Shown here in pieces: positions 1 to 7,953 of a stretch of DNA of 32,478 nucleotides (positions are counted from its first letter, which is position 1; every line of letters begins with the position of its first letter). The translations under genes were made by a program, and so were the position numbers. The notes under the pieces were generated by a model, which had not been told where the DNA came from, made no database searches, and saw only the letters and a list, made by a program, of their open reading frames with translations. The stretch is from assembly GCA_020629005.1 (NCBI GenBank), contig JAHDEE010000015.1, forward strand, positions 1 through 32,478, given 5' to 3'. Origin of the DNA: Chitinophagales bacterium (GTDB lineage: Bacteria > Bacteroidota > Bacteroidia > Chitinophagales > UBA2359).

Positions 1-156
1 TAGCCTTAGCTACGCGACCGACGAGCAACGAAGTATGACAGAAATAGAAGCCCTGAAAGGTGGTGCGAATTTCGTTTGCGTAGCACTAGTGCTGCCTAAG
101 TATTGCATATAACATAAAATCCAAAAACCCGCGACAAAAGACTGATACACAATCAC
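1..156. other. Left-edge intergenic or gene-end remnant
   Basis: No gene can be supported here. One plus-strand frame is open from base 2 to a stop near 112 (about 36 codons) and could be the tail of a gene beginning outside the window, but its composition is not convincingly coding. The palindrome GCACTAGTGC lies near 86-95. A related GCGTAGCAC string occurs in reverse orientation near 14170, which hints at a shared intergenic repeat rather than coding sequence. Confidence 0.3.
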
Positions 157-164
157 TATCTTCG
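157..164 (+). promoter_or_regulatory. -7 promoter octamer TATCTTCG, possibly leaderless start
   Basis: The octamer fits the Bacteroidota -7 consensus TAnnTTTG with one change and is separated from the ATG of the SDR gene by only 4 nt (165-168). A transcript starting at the usual distance would begin at or next to the ATG. I see no TTG at the ideal -33 position, so the assignment rests on the octamer and on the identical 4-nt spacing at two other genes in this window (16963 and 17552). Confidence 0.5.
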
Positions 165-168
165 GGCT

Positions 169-942
169 ATGGACAGAATCAAACAGCAATTTAACCTGGA
201 AGGGAAAGTGGCCATCGTTACAGGAGCCAGCAAAGGAATCGGCGAATCGATAGCAAGAGGATTGGCGGAATATGGCGCCGCAGTCATGGTAAGTAGCCGA
301 AAACAAGAAGCTGTAGATGCAGTAGCAGACAGCTTTAAGGAAGACGGACTAAAAGCCGCCGCATTGGCCTGCCACGTAGGACATAAAGACCAATTGGAGG
401 CATTGGTGGCAAAAACCATCGAAACTTACGGTGGCGTGGATATTTTGGTAAATAATGCCGCCACAAATCCCACTTTCGGTCCCATCAATATGGCCGACGA
501 GGCTGTATTTGACAAAATTATGAATGTCAATGTAAAGGCTTGCTTTAGCTTGGCCAACCTATGTTTCAAAAGCATGAAAGAGCGCGGTGGCGGATCGGTG
601 ATCAACATTGCCTCTGTTGAAGGTATGAAACCCTCTTTTGGTCTAGGGCTGTATAGTGTGAGCAAAGCTGCTTTGATCATGCTGACCAAAAACCAGGCTA
701 AGGAATGGGGCCCAAACAAAATCCGAAGCAATGCCATTTGTCCGGGTCTCATCAAGACCAAATTTAGCTCTGCGATCTGGCAAAATGATGCAATACTCGA
801 ACAAGTACAATCACACCTGCCGGCGGGACGAATGGCAGAGCCGGACGAGATGGCCGGACTAGCGGTCTATCTGGCATCTGAAGCTTCAGCCTATTGCACA
901 GGTGGTATATTCACCGCGGATGGAGGTCATATGATCGCCTAA
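169..942 (+). CDS. SDR family NAD(P)-dependent oxidoreductase
   Basis: A 257-residue protein of the usual length for a classical short-chain dehydrogenase/reductase. The N-terminal Rossmann motif TGASKGIG (about residues 18-25), the NNAA motif (about 95-98), and a catalytic Ser in NIAS followed by YSVSK (the Tyr-Lys pair, about 163-167) are all present. The C-terminus ends in the typical FTADGGH pattern near the substrate lid. The family oxidises or reduces alcohol/ketone substrates in the cytoplasm. The overall pattern is closest to DHRS4-like or 3-oxoacyl-ACP-reductase-like members, but the substrate cannot be read from the sequence. The ATG at 169 lies 4 nt after a -7 octamer, supporting this start. 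It converges on the next gene, with 65 bp between their stops. A role in lipid metabolism beside the acyl-CoA dehydrogenase is possible but speculative. Confidence 0.93.
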   Translation: MDRIKQQFNLEGKVAIVTGASKGIGESIARGLAEYGAAVMVSSRKQEAVDAVADSFKEDGLKAAALACHVGHKDQLEALVAKTIETYGGVDILVNNAATNPTFGPINMADEAVFDKIMNVNVKACFSLANLCFKSMKERGGGSVINIASVEGMKPSFGLGLYSVSKAALIMLTKNQAKEWGPNKIRSNAICPGLIKTKFSSAIWQNDAILEQVQSHLPAGRMAEPDEMAGLAVYLASEASAYCTGGIFTADGGHMIA

Positions 943-1007
943 ATCTGTGTTGCGCTTTTGAAAGGTTTCGAGCCGTCTTCCACCGGCAATCGATAAGGAA
1001 TTGTAGC

Positions 1008-1769
1008 CTATTGACGTTCGAATAGCCAGCGTCGCAGCAGCCGCTCGTTGCCTAAAACATCACCAAGGGCAAAAATGCTGGATTGGAATATTGCTTCCGA
1101 ATCCTCCAGTCGCTCTTTGACAACGGTACGATCTCCCAAATAATTGGCGTGAATGAAATAGTATTGGCCATGCTCCTTGCTGATAAAGCCCACATGATGA
1201 TCGAGACCCACGATCAAGAGACTGCCATCCTCATATTGACTCAAATAATTTCTCAAGGCAGTACCCGACCGTACTGTAGCGATACTTGAAGGCTTGCACA
1301 ATTGTTTGATGATGTCACCCGCTCTTTGCTGGGCCAGATGGACTCTCCGCAATGGAATTCCGGCGTCTCGCAAGGTGGTCGTCACGAAGTATCCACAAGC
1401 AATCAGCCCATTTCTTGGCTCTTGAGTCGTGCCATTGAAATCCCAGGGAGTGCCGTACCAATAGGTAAAAATCGAATCATTAAGGGCGTGGTAAAGGAAG
1501 TCCTTTGTTTCGTCGAGACTACGGTTCTGGTCCCTCCGAAACAAGTCCTGAAAGGATCGCTTACTCCGGATAATGGTCTCCTTGAGCTTCACATATTGTT
1601 CCTGCATCGAAATTGCAGGTCCCGGACCCGGCTCTGCACTAAGCTCCGCTACCATCTCAGGAGCCCCAGGAAAAGTGTGTAAAGTGTTGCCGTGTTCTTC
1701 CGCCGTCTTGAAGCTAAAAAGTGCCAGTAAGCTCCAGGCAGATACAAGTGTCTTTAGTGTTTTCTTCAT
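1008..1769 (-). CDS. Secreted papain-fold (NlpC/P60-like) cysteine hydrolase, putative
   Basis: The frame extends upstream to a TTG at 1793, but the ATG at 1769 starts a proper signal peptide (MKKTLKTLVSAWSLLALFSF), so I use 1769, giving 253 residues. From about residue 106 the sequence reads YGTPWDFNGTT, then ACGYFV with Cys125, LDHHVGF with His191/His192, and FIHANY. That order (G-T-x-W/Y, Cys, His, then a polar third residue) matches NlpC/P60-type papain-fold peptidases or amidases acting on peptidoglycan or other periplasmic peptides. The surrounding sequence is divergent, so the exact family and substrate are uncertain. Cys125 and His191 or His192 are the predicted catalytic pair, an inference from motif order. 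It stands alone: the gene downstream is convergent and the ABC-F gene upstream ends at 1951. Confidence 0.7.
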   Translation of the reverse strand: MKKTLKTLVSAWSLLALFSFKTAEEHGNTLHTFPGAPEMVAELSAEPGPGPAISMQEQYVKLKETIIRSKRSFQDLFRRDQNRSLDETKDFLYHALNDSIFTYWYGTPWDFNGTTQEPRNGLIACGYFVTTTLRDAGIPLRRVHLAQQRAGDIIKQLCKPSSIATVRSGTALRNYLSQYEDGSLLIVGLDHHVGFISKEHGQYYFIHANYLGDRTVVKERLEDSEAIFQSSIFALGDVLGNERLLRRWLFERQ

Positions 1770-1950
1770 GCCGCGGTCACAATATACGAGCAAGATTCTT
1801 CCAAAATTGACGTAAAATGGCCAAATCCGACAAAAACTGGCGCTTCAAATACGCTTGTAAAGCATATGACACCAAATGCTCCTAAGCCTTCCAGTCATGT
1901 TTCGAAAGGCAATTCAATTGAATACAGTCACCAATCTGGGAAAAGGAAGA

Positions 1951-3588
1951 CTATACACCGACTGCGGAACCCCACAGTTCAATCCGCTGCTGATTGATTT
2001 TTTCTGATTTTAAATACTCATCAAAAGTAAGAAGACTGTCGATTATTCCATAGGGAGTAATTTCGATAATGCGATTTGCCACAGAATTCATCAACTCATG
2101 GTCATGAGTTGTGAAAATCATATTGCAGGTCGAATCAGCCATGCCTTTATTAAGTGCCGTAATCGATTCCAGATCCAGGTGGTTGGTAGGCTCATCCAGC
2201 AACAGAAAGTTGGGCTGGTTTAGCATGATTTTAGATAGCATGCATCGAACCTTCTCCCCTCCTGACAAGACGGAGGACTTTTTGTATACCTCTTCTCCCG
2301 AAAACAACATTCGACCTAAAAAACCTCGGATAAACTGCTCGTCTTTTTCTTCCGAGAACTGCCGCAACCAGTTGATTAGATCCAGGTCATTTTCGCCTTC
2401 GAAGTATTCACTGTTGTCATTTGGCAGATAATCAGTGGTGATCGTTTGTCCCCAGGATATCAGGCCGTTATCTGCTTTACGCTTATCTGATAGTACATCA
2501 AAAAAGGCTGAAAGCGCGTTGGCATTATCGCAGAGGATCCCGATCTTCTCATCTCGCTGAACTGTAAAGGAAACTTTGCCAAACAATTTGGTTCCTTCCG
2601 TATCCGATAGTTCCAAATCTTTGACATCCAGAATTTGCCCACCAGGGGCACGTTCCGGTTTGAAAGAGATGAAAGGATACTTGCGACTAGAGGGCTTTAT
2701 CTCTTCCAAATTTAGCTTGTCCAATGCCTTCTTTCTCGAAGTGGCCTGTTTGGATTTTGAGGCATTTGCGCTAAATCGCGCAATAAAGGCCATCAATTCC
2801 TGTCGTTTGGATTCTACTTTCTTGTTCTTTGCTGCTACCTGTCGAGACATAATCTGGCTGGTCTCATACCAAAAGGTGTAGTTTCCCGTGAAGATTCTGA
2901 TCTGGTTGAAATCAATATCGGCGACATGCGTACAGATCATGTCGAGAAAATAACGGTCGTGCGATACGACAATCACCGTATTCTTGAAATCCGCCAGAAA
3001 ATCTGCCAACCAAGTGATGGTCTTGGCATCAAGATCATTGGTAGGCTCATCTAACAACAGGATATCGGGATTGCCAAAAAGTGCCTGTGCCAGCAGCACC
3101 TTCACTTTCTCCCCCCCGGTCAAATCCTTCATCTTTTTGCTGTGAAGGGACTCTTTCACCCCCAAATTGCTAAGCAGCTCAGCAGCATCACTGTGGGCTG
3201 TCCAACCGCCCATTTCACCATATTCGTTTTCCAGCTCAGCAGCTTTCATACCCTCTTCATCCGTCGCATTCGGATTCATGTATATGGCATCCTTCTCGAT
3301 CATGATATCATACATCTTGCGATGCCCCATGATCACGGTATTCAGCACCTCTTCTTCCTCAAATTCGAAGTGATTCTGCTTCAATACTGCCATCCGATTG
3401 TTCGGCTCTAGCGATACATGGCCTCGGGTTGGTGCGATTTCATCGGACAGTATCTTTAAGAAAGTGGACTTTCCGGCTCCATTGGCGCCAATAACCCCAT
3501 AGCAGTTTCCTCGCGTGAATTTGATATTCACCTCATCGAAAAGAACGCGCTTTCCGTATTGAAGTCCAAGATTGGATGTACTTAGCAT
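1951..3588 (-). CDS. ABC-F family ATPase (YbiT-like)
   Basis: An ATG start at 3588 gives 545 residues. The frame continues to a TTG at 3621, but that TTG is the end of the -7 promoter octamer TATCTTTG, so the upstream start is unlikely to be translated. Two ABC ATPase domains with no membrane segments mark an ABC-F protein, a cytoplasmic ribosome-associated family. The N-terminus MLSTSNLGLQYGKRVLF resembles YbiT. Domain 1 has Walker A GANGAGKST, signature LTGGEK and Walker B LLLDEPTNDLD. A charged linker with RKKALDKL follows. Domain 2 keeps LSGGEK and LLLDEPTNHLD, but its Walker A region reads GILCDNANALSAFF and lacks the GK[ST] triplet, so the second ATP site may bind nucleotide poorly. Whether this degeneration is usual in Bacteroidota YbiT-like proteins needs an alignment. 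Confidence 0.93.
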   Translation of the reverse strand: MLSTSNLGLQYGKRVLFDEVNIKFTRGNCYGVIGANGAGKSTFLKILSDEIAPTRGHVSLEPNNRMAVLKQNHFEFEEEEVLNTVIMGHRKMYDIMIEKDAIYMNPNATDEEGMKAAELENEYGEMGGWTAHSDAAELLSNLGVKESLHSKKMKDLTGGEKVKVLLAQALFGNPDILLLDEPTNDLDAKTITWLADFLADFKNTVIVVSHDRYFLDMICTHVADIDFNQIRIFTGNYTFWYETSQIMSRQVAAKNKKVESKRQELMAFIARFSANASKSKQATSRKKALDKLNLEEIKPSSRKYPFISFKPERAPGGQILDVKDLELSDTEGTKLFGKVSFTVQRDEKIGILCDNANALSAFFDVLSDKRKADNGLISWGQTITTDYLPNDNSEYFEGENDLDLINWLRQFSEEKDEQFIRGFLGRMLFSGEEVYKKSSVLSGGEKVRCMLSKIMLNQPNFLLLDEPTNHLDLESITALNKGMADSTCNMIFTTHDHELMNSVANRIIEITPYGIIDSLLTFDEYLKSEKINQQRIELWGSAVGV

Positions 3589-3618
3589 TGCAGACCGGTT
3601 TAGGTTTATAGAAGGCTG

Positions 3619-3649
3619 CAAAGATAGGTAATAGCTCTGGCGTTTTTAA
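3619..3649 (-). promoter_or_regulatory. Bacteroidota-type promoter of the ABC-F gene
   Basis: On the minus strand a TTA (3647-3649) is followed by exactly 20 nt and then TATCTTTG (3619-3626), a full match to the -7 consensus TAnnTTTG. It lies about 30 nt upstream of the ATG at 3588 and decides the start codon, because the alternative TTG start overlaps the octamer. Confidence 0.65.
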
Positions 3650-3723
3650 CTTTGCTTCGTCTAGTTTTCGGATTGATTTTAACGCTGAATCCGGCTGCTA
3701 CTCCTATCTGTCTGATTGCTCGA

Positions 3724-5538
3724 CTAGAAGTCGAAGCCTTTCTTCTCGATAACATAATCCGCTATCGCCCTGCGATGACGCTTAGGATTGATATCGTACT
3801 CCGGCAATAGATTGTTTAACAGACGATTGAGTCCGGTTTTCTCCAGTCCGCTGGCATAACTGGCGATCGCATCCTTTCCGGCCTTGCGGGCACGATCCAG
3901 TGCTTCGTACAGATACAACTGCACCATCTTCTTCTGAATCTTGCGCCGTTTTTTATCTTCCAATTTAAGTTTCCGGAGCTTTTCGACTTTCAAAATTGCA
4001 GATTCGCAGATGAATGCTTCGGCAAGTATATCGGCCATATTCATCACAATCTCCTGCTCATCTACGAGCTTCTCTCTCAGTTTTTTGCCGGCTGAGCCAG
4101 AAATGAGCAGAAAAGCTTGCTTGATTCCGTTTACCAGTCTCTTTTCCAGCAAGAGATCCTTTTTCTTTTGGAAAGGCGAAAGGTTCTTCAACACCGAAGT
4201 AGGGATTTTCTTACCAGCCGTCATCAAGTCGATCTCCTTAGTTTTCAAGGCTCGTTTTGTCAACTCAGCAACTGACAGCAGTCGATTGATTTCATTAGTA
4301 CCTTCGTAAATTCGGGTGATTCGCGCATCGCGGTAGCCCATCTCGATGCCTGTTTCAACAGCGTAGCCCATGCCTCCGTGAATCTGTAGCACCTCATCAA
4401 TGCAATAGTCTGCATTTTCAGAACCCTTAATTTTGAGTATGCTGCATTCGATGGCAAACTCCCTCACGGCCTCCAGCTTTGCTTTCGAGGCCTTCATTCC
4501 ACCGTCCTGTAGCTCCCTGGTTTTCTGATCGATCAGATGGCCAGTTCGATATATGCCTGCATCAATGCAATAGGTCCGGGAAGCCATCTCCCCTATCTTA
4601 TACTTCATTGCCCCAAACTCGGCAATTGGCTTGTCAAACTGTTTACGCTCGATGGCATATTGGATTCCTTTGGTCAGACCAAACTTACAACCTCCATTGG
4701 TACTGGCACCCAGCTTGATTCTACCTGTATTGAGAATATTGAGTGCTATTTTAAATCCATCGCCTCTATGCGACAAAAGGTTATCCACCGGCACCGGACA
4801 ATTGTCAAAGAAAACCTGCACTGTTGAGGAACCCTTGATGCCCAGCTTGCGCTCCTCCACTCCCAGCGTTATTCCTCCAAATTCCTTTTCAACTATAAAA
4901 GCCGAGAGCTTTTTGTCATTATCTATTTTGGCGAACACGATAAACAAGTCCGCAAAGCCACCATTGGTGATCCACATCTTTTGTCCATTGAGCATATAGT
5001 GGGTACCTGCTTCATTGAGCACTGCACTGGCTTTACCGGAATTGGCATCTGATCCAGCAGAAGGCTCCGTAAGGCAATAGGCAGCCTTCAGTTTTGCGCT
5101 GGCAATTCCAGGCAGATAACGGGCTTTTTGCTCCTCAGTGCCATAGTACACAATGGGAAGCGAGCCAATGGAAGTCTGCGCTCCAATAGTAGTTGCAAAG
5201 GAAAATCCAAGCGCGATGGCTTCTGAAAACAAAAGACCCGTGTTGAAATCGAGATCGATTCCTCCGTATTCCTCTTCTATGCCTATTCCGCACAGCCCTA
5301 AGTCAGCAGCTTTCTCCAAAAGCGCTACGATCTTGTCCTGATCGGTTGCGGCATCCAGCTCCTTGCCGGATTTGAGCATGGGTTCCTGTATTTCCTGCAT
5401 ACAGAAGTCTTTGACCATCTGCAATATCATTTGCTGTTCCTCATTCCATTCCTGGGAAATGAAAACACTCATTGGATCTGTCTCAGAGACAAGAAATGAC
5501 CCTCCTTTCAATTTTGATCTTTCTGCAAATAGCGGCAT
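3724..5538 (-). CDS. Acyl-CoA dehydrogenase with C-terminal extension
   Basis: A 604-residue protein, about 200 residues longer than the short/medium-chain family and similar in length to VLCAD/ACAD9-type enzymes. The N-terminal KGGSFLV segment before the dehydrogenase fold is typical of the long Bacteroidota members and supports the ATG at 5538. Visible landmarks are AYCLTEPSAGSDA and MWITNGG (FAD-binding beta domain), QIHGGMGY, and RIYEGTNEINR with Glu412 at the position of the medium-chain catalytic base. The extra C-terminal domain is helical and rich in Lys/Arg. Expected role: flavin-dependent alpha,beta-dehydrogenation of acyl-CoA in beta-oxidation, passing electrons to ETF. Chain-length preference cannot be read. 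It is preceded by its own promoter and stops about 100 bp before the ABC-F promoter. Confidence 0.95.
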   Translation of the reverse strand: MPLFAERSKLKGGSFLVSETDPMSVFISQEWNEEQQMILQMVKDFCMQEIQEPMLKSGKELDAATDQDKIVALLEKAADLGLCGIGIEEEYGGIDLDFNTGLLFSEAIALGFSFATTIGAQTSIGSLPIVYYGTEEQKARYLPGIASAKLKAAYCLTEPSAGSDANSGKASAVLNEAGTHYMLNGQKMWITNGGFADLFIVFAKIDNDKKLSAFIVEKEFGGITLGVEERKLGIKGSSTVQVFFDNCPVPVDNLLSHRGDGFKIALNILNTGRIKLGASTNGGCKFGLTKGIQYAIERKQFDKPIAEFGAMKYKIGEMASRTYCIDAGIYRTGHLIDQKTRELQDGGMKASKAKLEAVREFAIECSILKIKGSENADYCIDEVLQIHGGMGYAVETGIEMGYRDARITRIYEGTNEINRLLSVAELTKRALKTKEIDLMTAGKKIPTSVLKNLSPFQKKKDLLLEKRLVNGIKQAFLLISGSAGKKLREKLVDEQEIVMNMADILAEAFICESAILKVEKLRKLKLEDKKRRKIQKKMVQLYLYEALDRARKAGKDAIASYASGLEKTGLNRLLNNLLPEYDINPKRHRRAIADYVIEKKGFDF

Positions 5539-5554
5539 TGTGGTTGTTTTTTTG

Positions 5555-5585
5555 CGAAGTTACAACTGTTGGCGTAAATTTTCAA
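5555..5585 (-). promoter_or_regulatory. Promoter of the acyl-CoA dehydrogenase gene
   Basis: Reading the minus strand, TTG (5583-5585), a 20-nt spacer and TAACTTCG (5555-5562) match the Bacteroidota -33/-7 arrangement with one change in the octamer. The leader to the ATG at 5538 is short and A-rich, usual for genes in this phylum without a Shine-Dalgarno site. Confidence 0.55.
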
Positions 5586-5705
5586 TGCATGCATTGCTTT
5601 TTCTTGTCCGAATTTTAACTAAGCACTCGCACTGATGACACAAAAAAATGAACACTCCCAAATGTACTCCCTTCTCATTGCTCATTGCTCCCTGCAAAAC
5701 AGATC

Positions 5706-5743
5706 GGGGCAATCGAAAATGACTTTCGATTGCCCCAATTTTT
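5706..5743 (-). terminator. Intrinsic terminator after the small lipoprotein gene
   Basis: A perfect 13-bp stem (GGGGCAATCGAAA with TTTCGATTGCCCC) closes a 5-nt loop 19 bp after the stop at 5755. AATTTTT flanks one side and TGTTTT the other, so it can act in both directions. The only gene that could use it directly is the minus-strand lipoprotein gene. Confidence 0.75.
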
Positions 5744-5754
5744 CTTCTGATTGC

Positions 5755-6129
5755 TTACTCATTTACCGATATGATGGTGTCTTTGATCGCTTCAGAAAAC
5801 GTAAGCTCCAGATCCATAATGCCAATTACATCTTCTTGCCAAAGTGAATCGTATCCGTAGGCTACAAAGAGGTGTTTGCCCAAAGGAAGATCCCTCATGC
5901 AAGCTAGTCCCTCCACATCAGCCTGCACCGAACGATCGTATACTGATACATCTTCCAGGCCCGGAAAAATAGAATCGTTGAGCTTTACATAGTATTGTAG
6001 TGAAGGAACTACATGCTCATGATGCATTGCAGTGAGGCATACTCTTGTATCCAGCACAAAAGCTTCCTCCTTTTTACACTGTAAGCTCAGTGCCACGAGT
6101 ACCAAGAGCAAAACTGATTTCTTCAACAT
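5755..6129 (-). CDS. Small secreted lipoprotein, function unknown
   Basis: A 124-residue protein with a lipoprotein-type leader MLKKSVLLLVLVALSLQC; the Cys at residue 18 is followed by KKEE, so the mature protein is probably a lipidated outer-membrane or periplasmic protein. The rest contains YYVKLNDSIFPGLEDVSVYD and MRDLPLGKHLFVAYGYDS, which looks like a small beta-sandwich of the kind found in Bacteroidota lipoproteins; I do not recognise a named family. It is transcribed alone: a strong terminator follows, and copy A of the 161-bp repeat begins about 54 bp upstream of its start, in the place where a promoter would be. No catalytic motif is visible. Confidence 0.75.
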   Translation of the reverse strand: MLKKSVLLLVLVALSLQCKKEEAFVLDTRVCLTAMHHEHVVPSLQYYVKLNDSIFPGLEDVSVYDRSVQADVEGLACMRDLPLGKHLFVAYGYDSLWQEDVIGIMDLELTFSEAIKDTIISVNE

Positions 6130-6183
6130 AAAGTGTTAGTTGTGTTCCACAACATAACTGATGTTTCTATACTAAAATTGCTT

Positions 6184-6344
6184 TGGGGATGGAGAAGCAA
6201 TAACTGTCCATCTTGACTTGCTTGAAATGATTTATCCTTCGTTATTTTTCTCCACCAGCCAGCAAGGATGCTGTCAAAAAATGCCTCGTCCAAATCATTT
6301 CTAGCAGCGTCACAATCAGACAGTTATTGATTCCCACTCCCTTA
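6184..6344. repeat. 161-bp near-palindromic element, copy A
   Basis: The ends (about 50 nt each) are imperfect inverted repeats of each other, GGGATGGAGAA...GAAATGATTT on the left and the mirrored AAATCATTTCTAGCAG...CACTCCCTTA on the right, around a core containing TTATTTTTCTCCACCAGCC and GTCAAAAAATGCCTCG. Two further copies of equal length are at 18195 (reversed) and 21860 (same orientation). The right end supplies or abuts the TAA stop (6342-6344) of the hydrolase gene; the left end lies 54 bp upstream of the lipoprotein ATG. No transposase and no clear target duplication is seen. Confidence 0.85.
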
Positions 6345-7784
6345 GTCGGTAATGATTAGTTTTTCTGTAAAGCTTCTGCCGCTCTCTCCGATTATGTTGC
6401 AGAAGTAGCTTCCCGGCGGTAAATGACTGAGATCGAAAGAAGTCGAATTGCTTTCCGCGTGCACTTCTTTTCCTTGCATATCAAAGAAGCTCAGGTGAAA
6501 GCGCTCGGTCATTCCGGAAATGTTAAAGATGCCCTGCCCAGGATTCGGGTAGATAGACGGTTCAAAGTCTGCCATATCGTCTGTAGATAACATGCCTCCA
6601 TCACAAGCAATGCGGAAGCTGTCGAAGTAGGTTTTGCCGTTCAAAAAGCAAAAGAGTGCGCAACCGTTGTGGTCTTTGTCGCCCAAATCGTACTTGGTGA
6701 TATTTGGCGCACCTCCTGCAGTCCAGGAATCATAGGCATTCTCCGAGTTGAGATAGGATACCTGATCATCACCCTTACAGTACAAGAGATAAACAGGCGC
6801 TTCAGGAATCCATTCAAGCAAATGATTGTCCCGAAGATTTTCGCGCAATGGGTGATCCGGCATTGTCAAAAATGCATTGAAGACCGAATCTACCACAATA
6901 TCATTTGGCACCGGAGGGCAAAAATCATTGATAAAGCCAATGGAGTTCTCTCCGGAGAAGAATAGATCGGGCACGGTTTCGTCGTAGGGTGGAATCAGAA
7001 ATTCAGACACATCGTCGTATAAGTTATTGTAAATGGACTGATAAGCCATTACCAGATAAGGCAGATATCCAGGAGTTGGATATACTTCTTCTGAAATAAT
7101 CAGGTCTACTTGAGCCTCTACAAGGTCGTATGGCCCGGACATGGGTGCAGAGGCGGTTACGGTAAACTCGTCAGCGTACAATTCTTCGATAGTCTTTTGA
7201 GTAGCCATGGTATCATATCCTCCCTGCGAATAGCCAAATAGGAACAATTGTCCATTGAGCTCAAAACCAAGTGAATCGGCCATCATTCTACAGCTACGCA
7301 GCATGTCAACACTTGTATGTCCAGCTGAAAACTCGTGAATATAGGGATGAATGGGCACTCTTGGATCCGCAAAACCTAATCCGAGGTTATCCACCATTGT
7401 GACAGTATAACCAGTAGAGGCAAATATCATCCCTACCTCCCATTGACCGCCATTTCTGGTGCTGGCTCCGCTCATTCTCTTTGCCTGGGTTCCATGATGG
7501 TAAGCTGCGATGGGAAATTCGCAGCCCGCACTTTGTGGAACGGCAATTGCTCCGCTTGCCTGCACCAGGCTATCCATATGAAGGTATGGTGTGTTATAGA
7601 ATACCCGATAGTAGTTAACGGTATATTCTGGAACGATCAGACCAGCAGGCACCCCTAGATCATCCATCATATTGACTATATCTTCGGGAGTGTAGGTTTC
7701 GAGTAGTTCGTAGGAGACCAATTGTGCCCGCAGAGATATTGTGAACAGAAGGAATGACAACGCGAAAAGTAGTTTCTTCAGCAT
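6342..7784 (-). CDS. T9SS-secreted alpha/beta hydrolase
   Basis: The frame opens upstream to 7889, but the ATG at 7784 begins a clean signal peptide (MLKKLLFALSFLLFTISLRAQ), giving 480 residues. The body is an alpha/beta hydrolase: an HHGT oxyanion-type motif, nucleophile elbow GYSQGG with Ser186, a likely acid in YCKGDDQVS and a His in GDKDHNG. This resembles secretory lipase or prolyl-oligopeptidase-like esterases. The last ~75 residues (YPNPGQGIFNISG to KLIITD) form a type A T9SS C-terminal sorting domain, so the protein should cross the outer membrane by T9SS and be released or attached at the surface. A near-consensus -7 TATCTTTA sits just upstream of 7784. It is divergent from the beta-propeller gene at 7954. 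Its stop codon coincides with the terminal TAA of repeat copy A. Substrate unknown; a lipid or ester is most likely. Confidence 0.9.
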   Translation of the reverse strand: MLKKLLFALSFLLFTISLRAQLVSYELLETYTPEDIVNMMDDLGVPAGLIVPEYTVNYYRVFYNTPYLHMDSLVQASGAIAVPQSAGCEFPIAAYHHGTQAKRMSGASTRNGGQWEVGMIFASTGYTVTMVDNLGLGFADPRVPIHPYIHEFSAGHTSVDMLRSCRMMADSLGFELNGQLFLFGYSQGGYDTMATQKTIEELYADEFTVTASAPMSGPYDLVEAQVDLIISEEVYPTPGYLPYLVMAYQSIYNNLYDDVSEFLIPPYDETVPDLFFSGENSIGFINDFCPPVPNDIVVDSVFNAFLTMPDHPLRENLRDNHLLEWIPEAPVYLLYCKGDDQVSYLNSENAYDSWTAGGAPNITKYDLGDKDHNGCALFCFLNGKTYFDSFRIACDGGMLSTDDMADFEPSIYPNPGQGIFNISGMTERFHLSFFDMQGKEVHAESNSTSFDLSHLPPGSYFCNIIGESGRSFTEKLIITD

Positions 7785-7953
7785 CTTTTTTGCCCTAAAG
7801 ATATCAATTCCGCTGGGTAAAGAAGGCCAAAGACTGTCTTCTGCCCTGCGGTGAAAACCTTTTTCGAATTTATAGAAATCATAGCTCAATACCGTGTTCT
7901 TTCGAATTGGAGCCTTAATTTGTGGTATTATTGATCACATTGATCTTTTGATT

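Noticed and set aside
3589-3621. Upstream TTG start for the ABC-F gene
   Set aside because: The TTG is the end of the -7 promoter octamer TATCTTTG, so it would not be within the translated mRNA; the ATG at 3588 matches the family N-terminus.
5635-5847. 70-codon plus-strand open frame
   Set aside because: It runs through the terminator and into the antisense of the lipoprotein gene; no sign of real coding.
6184-6344. Repeat element interpreted as a retron or integron attC site
   Set aside because: No reverse transcriptase or integrase gene nearby, and the three copies stand alone beside unrelated genes rather than in a cassette array.
7785-7889. N-terminal extension of the T9SS hydrolase to 7889
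   Set aside because: It would put 35 charged residues before a perfect signal peptide and overlaps the promoter-like TATCTTTA; the ATG at 7784 is better.
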